From: Eggerthella sinensis
GTDB taxonomy: Bacteria; Actinomycetota; Coriobacteriia; Coriobacteriales; Eggerthellaceae
Length of the DNA: 64,000 bases
NCBI RefSeq assembly: GCF_003339815.1
Contig: NZ_PPTT01000018.1
Span: 18,099-82,098, forward strand
Direction of reading: 5' to 3'
In this document: positions 61,694-64,000 of the stretch, piece by piece
How positions within the stretch are numbered: position 1 is the first letter of the stretch
Layout of the letters: each line of letters starts with the position of its first letter
Notes under the pieces: model-generated
Seen by the model: the letters and a program-made list of their open reading frames with translations, nothing else
The model's database searches: none
Told to the model about the DNA's origin: nothing
Program-made: the position numbers and the translations under genes

Positions 61694-62446
61694 ATGGCCA
61701 TCGTCGAGTACCCCGCCGCCGCGAAGCGCGCATCGGCCGAGCGGCCCATCCGCATCTTCCTGAACGACGTGCCCGTGGCGGTGAGCCAGGGAAGCCCCTT
61801 CGGGCTGCCCGAGCTGGCGGTGGGCTACCTGCTGTCCGAGGGCCTCATCGCCGATCGCGAGTGCTTCGTGGAGGCGACGGCCGTGCCCGAGGAGGCCGCC
61901 GTGTACGTGGCCAGCGGCGAGCGGGCCGCGGAGGGCTACACGCCCCTGCACCGCGTCACGTCGGCGGGCTGCGCGCAGTCGGCGCTGCTGCGCGACGCGC
62001 GCCGCGTGGAGGAGCCTGCCGCGCTCGAGACGACGGCGCGCTTCGACGCCGACGACCTGCTGGTGCAGATGGACGAGCTGTGCGAGCGCAGCCCGCGCCG
62101 CAACACGGGGGAGTGCGTGCACGGCTGCGGCCTGGGCGCTCCCGGCGCGCACGAGCTCGCGCTCGTGCGCGAGGACATCGGGCGGCACAACGCCATGGAC
62201 AAGCTCGTGGGGCAGGCGTGGCTCGACCGCTTGGACGTGCGCGACAAGGCGCTGTTCATCACGGGCCGCATCAGCTGCGAGATGGCGCTCAAGGCTTACC
62301 GGGCCGGCTGCCCCGTGCTCGTGTCGCGCAAGTCGGCCACCGACGAGGCCGTGAGCCGCGCCGAACAGCTGGGCGTCACGCTCGTGTCGCACTGCCGCGA
62401 CGGGCGCGTGCGCGTGCTGTCGCGCCCCGAGCGCATCATCGGGTAA
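61694..62446 (+). CDS. fdhD: Formate dehydrogenase accessory sulfurtransferase FdhD (copy 2)
   Basis: The 250-residue protein has FdhD motifs ELAVGYLLSEGLI, the VTSAGCAQSA cysteine loop with a single cysteine, VREDIGRHNAMDKLVGQA and ITGRISCEMALKAYRAG. It is probably dedicated to FdnG, as copy 1 at 45186 is to FdhF. Its 3' end overlaps the convergent LysR gene by 11 bases. Confidence 0.94.
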   Translation: MAIVEYPAAAKRASAERPIRIFLNDVPVAVSQGSPFGLPELAVGYLLSEGLIADRECFVEATAVPEEAAVYVASGERAAEGYTPLHRVTSAGCAQSALLRDARRVEEPAALETTARFDADDLLVQMDELCERSPRRNTGECVHGCGLGAPGAHELALVREDIGRHNAMDKLVGQAWLDRLDVRDKALFITGRISCEMALKAYRAGCPVLVSRKSATDEAVSRAEQLGVTLVSHCRDGRVRVLSRPERIIG

Positions 62447-63332
62447 GGACGTCCGCCCGCGCGGGCATCCGGCAGTCGAGGTAGGCGAGGAAGCGCTTCA
62501 CGGCGCGCGGCGCATGCGCCTCGTCGCGCGTGGCCAGGCATATCTCGCGGTGCACCGGCACCTCGAGCGGCAGCGCCTTGATGCGGTAGGGCGCCCGCTG
62601 CAAGATGAGCTGCGGCAGCAGGCCGATGCCGAGGCCGCTTTCCACCATCGACATGATGGCGTAGTCGTCCCAGGTGGTGAACCGCACGTCCACGGCCACG
62701 CCGAGGCGCTGCAGCGCGTTGGCCACGTCGGCGTTGCCGTCCTTCGCCAGCAGCATGAACGGGTCGTCGCCGAGCGCCTGCACGGGGAAGCGCTCGCAGG
62801 ACGCGAGCGGATGGTCTTCGGGCAGCACCACGAGCAGCTCGTCGCGGGCGAGCGGCACGATGTCGAACTCGGGGCGCGTGGGCAGGCGCAGGAACCCGCA
62901 GTCGACGCGCCCATCGGCGATCCAGCGCTCGATTTCGGCGTAGTCGCCCAAGACCAGCTCGTAGTCGATGGCGGGGTAGTCCTTCTGGAACTCCTTGATG
63001 ATGTTGGGCAGCCAGTGCGTGGCCACGCTCGAGAACGTGCCGATGCGGATGAGCCCCGCCTGCAGCCCGTTCAGTTCGTCGATCTGTGCCTGCAGGCGCC
63101 CGTGCGCGGCGCACACGCCCTCGGCGTAGGGCAGGAGCACCGCGCCGTCCGAGGTGAGGCGCACGCCCGAGCGCCCGCGTTCGAGCAGGGCCATGCCCCA
63201 GTCGCGTTCGAGGTCGTTGATCATGCGGCTCACGCCCGACTGCGAGTAGTGCAGCACCTCGGCCGCCTTCGTGAAGCTGCCGTGCTCCACCGTCTTCACG
63301 AAGGCGAGGTACTTCTGGACGTTCGTGTCCAT
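62436..63332 (-). CDS. LysR-family transcriptional regulator
   Basis: The 298-residue protein has an N-terminal winged HTH (FVKTVEHGSFTKAAEVLHYSQ, SGVSRMINDLERDWG) and a periplasmic-binding-protein-like effector domain (from about IRIGTFSSVATHWLPNII). It diverges from the EamA-type transporter at 63463, the usual LysR arrangement with its target. The effector is unknown. Confidence 0.94.
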   Translation of the reverse strand: MDTNVQKYLAFVKTVEHGSFTKAAEVLHYSQSGVSRMINDLERDWGMALLERGRSGVRLTSDGAVLLPYAEGVCAAHGRLQAQIDELNGLQAGLIRIGTFSSVATHWLPNIIKEFQKDYPAIDYELVLGDYAEIERWIADGRVDCGFLRLPTRPEFDIVPLARDELLVVLPEDHPLASCERFPVQALGDDPFMLLAKDGNADVANALQRLGVAVDVRFTTWDDYAIMSMVESGLGIGLLPQLILQRAPYRIKALPLEVPVHREICLATRDEAHAPRAVKRFLAYLDCRMPARADVLTR

Positions 63333-63396
63333 GGACGGCCCCTTTCGGCTGCTCCGGCGTGCGCGGACGCCTCGGCGATCTAACTATCTGAAATAC

Positions 63397-63411
63397 TCAT
63401 GCAAAACATGA
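63397..63411. promoter_or_regulatory. Inverted repeat in the LysR-transporter divergent region
   Basis: TCATG and CATGA flank the spacer CAAAA. The repeat is about 52 bases before the transporter start and 65 from the regulator start, a suitable LysR binding position. Confidence 0.5.
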
Positions 63412-63462
63412 TAAACATTCGCTTTTGGGATGCAAGAGGATAGCGTATCGTGCTTCCTCGCG

Positions 63463-64000
63463 ATGAAACCGTATATGACATATCTTCCGGCGCTGCTGCT
63501 GTTCGGTTCCAACGGAATCGTGGCGGGGCAGATCGATCTCGGCAGCGGCCAGATCGTGCTGCTGCGCACGCTCGTCGGCTGCCTGTTCCTCGTGGCGGTG
63601 TTCGCGCTGACGCGCGGGAAGCTCACGTGCCTGCGCAACCCGAAGTGCTTCGCGCTGCTGGTTGCCTCGGGCGCGGCGATGGGCGCGAGCTGGATGTTCC
63701 TCTACGAGGCGTACACCCTCGTGGGCGTCAGCATGGCCACGCTCGCGTACTACTGCGGGCCGGTGATCGTGCTGGCCGTCTCGCCGCTCGTGTTCGGCGA
63801 GCGTTTGACGAAGGCGAAGATCGGCGGCATCGCCGTGGTGATGGCGGGCATGGTGCTCGTGAACGGCGGCTCGGTGCAGCAGGGCGGGCTGTCGTGGGGC
63901 CTCGTGTGCGGGCTCGCCTCGGCCGCGCTGTTCGCGCTCATGGTGGTGCTCAGCAAGAAGGCGCAGGGTGCCGAGGGCCTTGAGCGCTCGCTCGTGCAGC
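63463..64000 (+). CDS. EamA/DMT-superfamily transporter, N-terminal part (cut by window end)
   Basis: The frame from ATG 63463 stays open to the window end, giving at least 179 residues and about five or six helices (TYLPALLLFGSNGIVAG, VLLRTLVGCLFLVAVFAL, MATLAYYCGPVIVLAVSPL). The SPLVFGERLTKAKIGGIA segment is the typical EamA repeat end. Full-length members have about 290 residues. No clear ribosome site is seen; ATG 63475 is an alternative start. The substrate is unknown. Confidence 0.85.
   Translation, partial: MKPYMTYLPALLLFGSNGIVAGQIDLGSGQIVLLRTLVGCLFLVAVFALTRGKLTCLRNPKCFALLVASGAAMGASWMFLYEAYTLVGVSMATLAYYCGPVIVLAVSPLVFGERLTKAKIGGIAVVMAGMVLVNGGSVQQGGLSWGLVCGLASAALFALMVVLSKKAQGAEGLERSLVQ

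Overview
The window is a dense, high-G+C (about two-thirds by eye) stretch of an anaerobic bacterial chromosome. Gene content points to an actinobacterium of the Eggerthellaceae (Coriobacteriia), most likely Gordonibacter or a close relative. Pointers are a bacterial reductive-type dsr gene set, a membrane-anchored LuxR regulator beside a Tat-exported FAD reductase, and selenocysteine formate dehydrogenases. The assignment is inference from content; no rRNA or tRNA gene was seen that could confirm it.

Layout. (1) 1-5535: tetrapyrrole operon hemA(partial)-hemC-cobA/hemD-hemB-hemL, ending in a strong terminator. (2) 5760-8453: a promoter, a small ferredoxin and dsrAB, the siroheme sulfite reductase. 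(3) 8603-11863: a YeiH-type anion transporter and three poorly characterised proteins, convergent with a siroheme-synthase-like gene (11856-12482). (4) 12664-20593: a second dsr operon, dsrD-rsbRD-dsrMKJOP-dsrC-dsrN, with a terminator. Both dsr operons start from near-identical promoters with the same palindromic box. (5) 20709-29814: an AraC regulator, a GNAT enzyme, selB and selA, a LuxR regulator with an FAD reductase, and a toxin-antitoxin pair. (6) 29965-47907: a formate hydrogenlyase supercluster with a ferredoxin, selenocysteine FdhF, hyfA-J, hycI, focA, fdhD, carbonic anhydrase and a ClC channel. (7) 48193-55347: a selenium and double-cubane-reductase cluster ending in selD, itself a selenoprotein read on the minus strand. 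(8) 55832-62446: a Tat-exported selenocysteine formate dehydrogenase (fdnGHI) with fdhE and a second fdhD. (9) 62436-64000: a LysR regulator divergent from a truncated EamA transporter.

How it fits together. The hem operon makes uroporphyrinogen III and precorrin-2. The CysG-like protein can finish siroheme and DsrN can amidate it for DsrAB. DsrC carries the sulfur product to the DsrMKJOP membrane complex. No sat, aprAB or qmo is present, so this window supports sulfite rather than sulfate respiration. Formate can be oxidised outside the membrane (FdnGHI) or converted to H2 and CO2 (FdhF-Hyf). Both dehydrogenases need selenocysteine, and selA, selB and selD are all here; selC was not seen.
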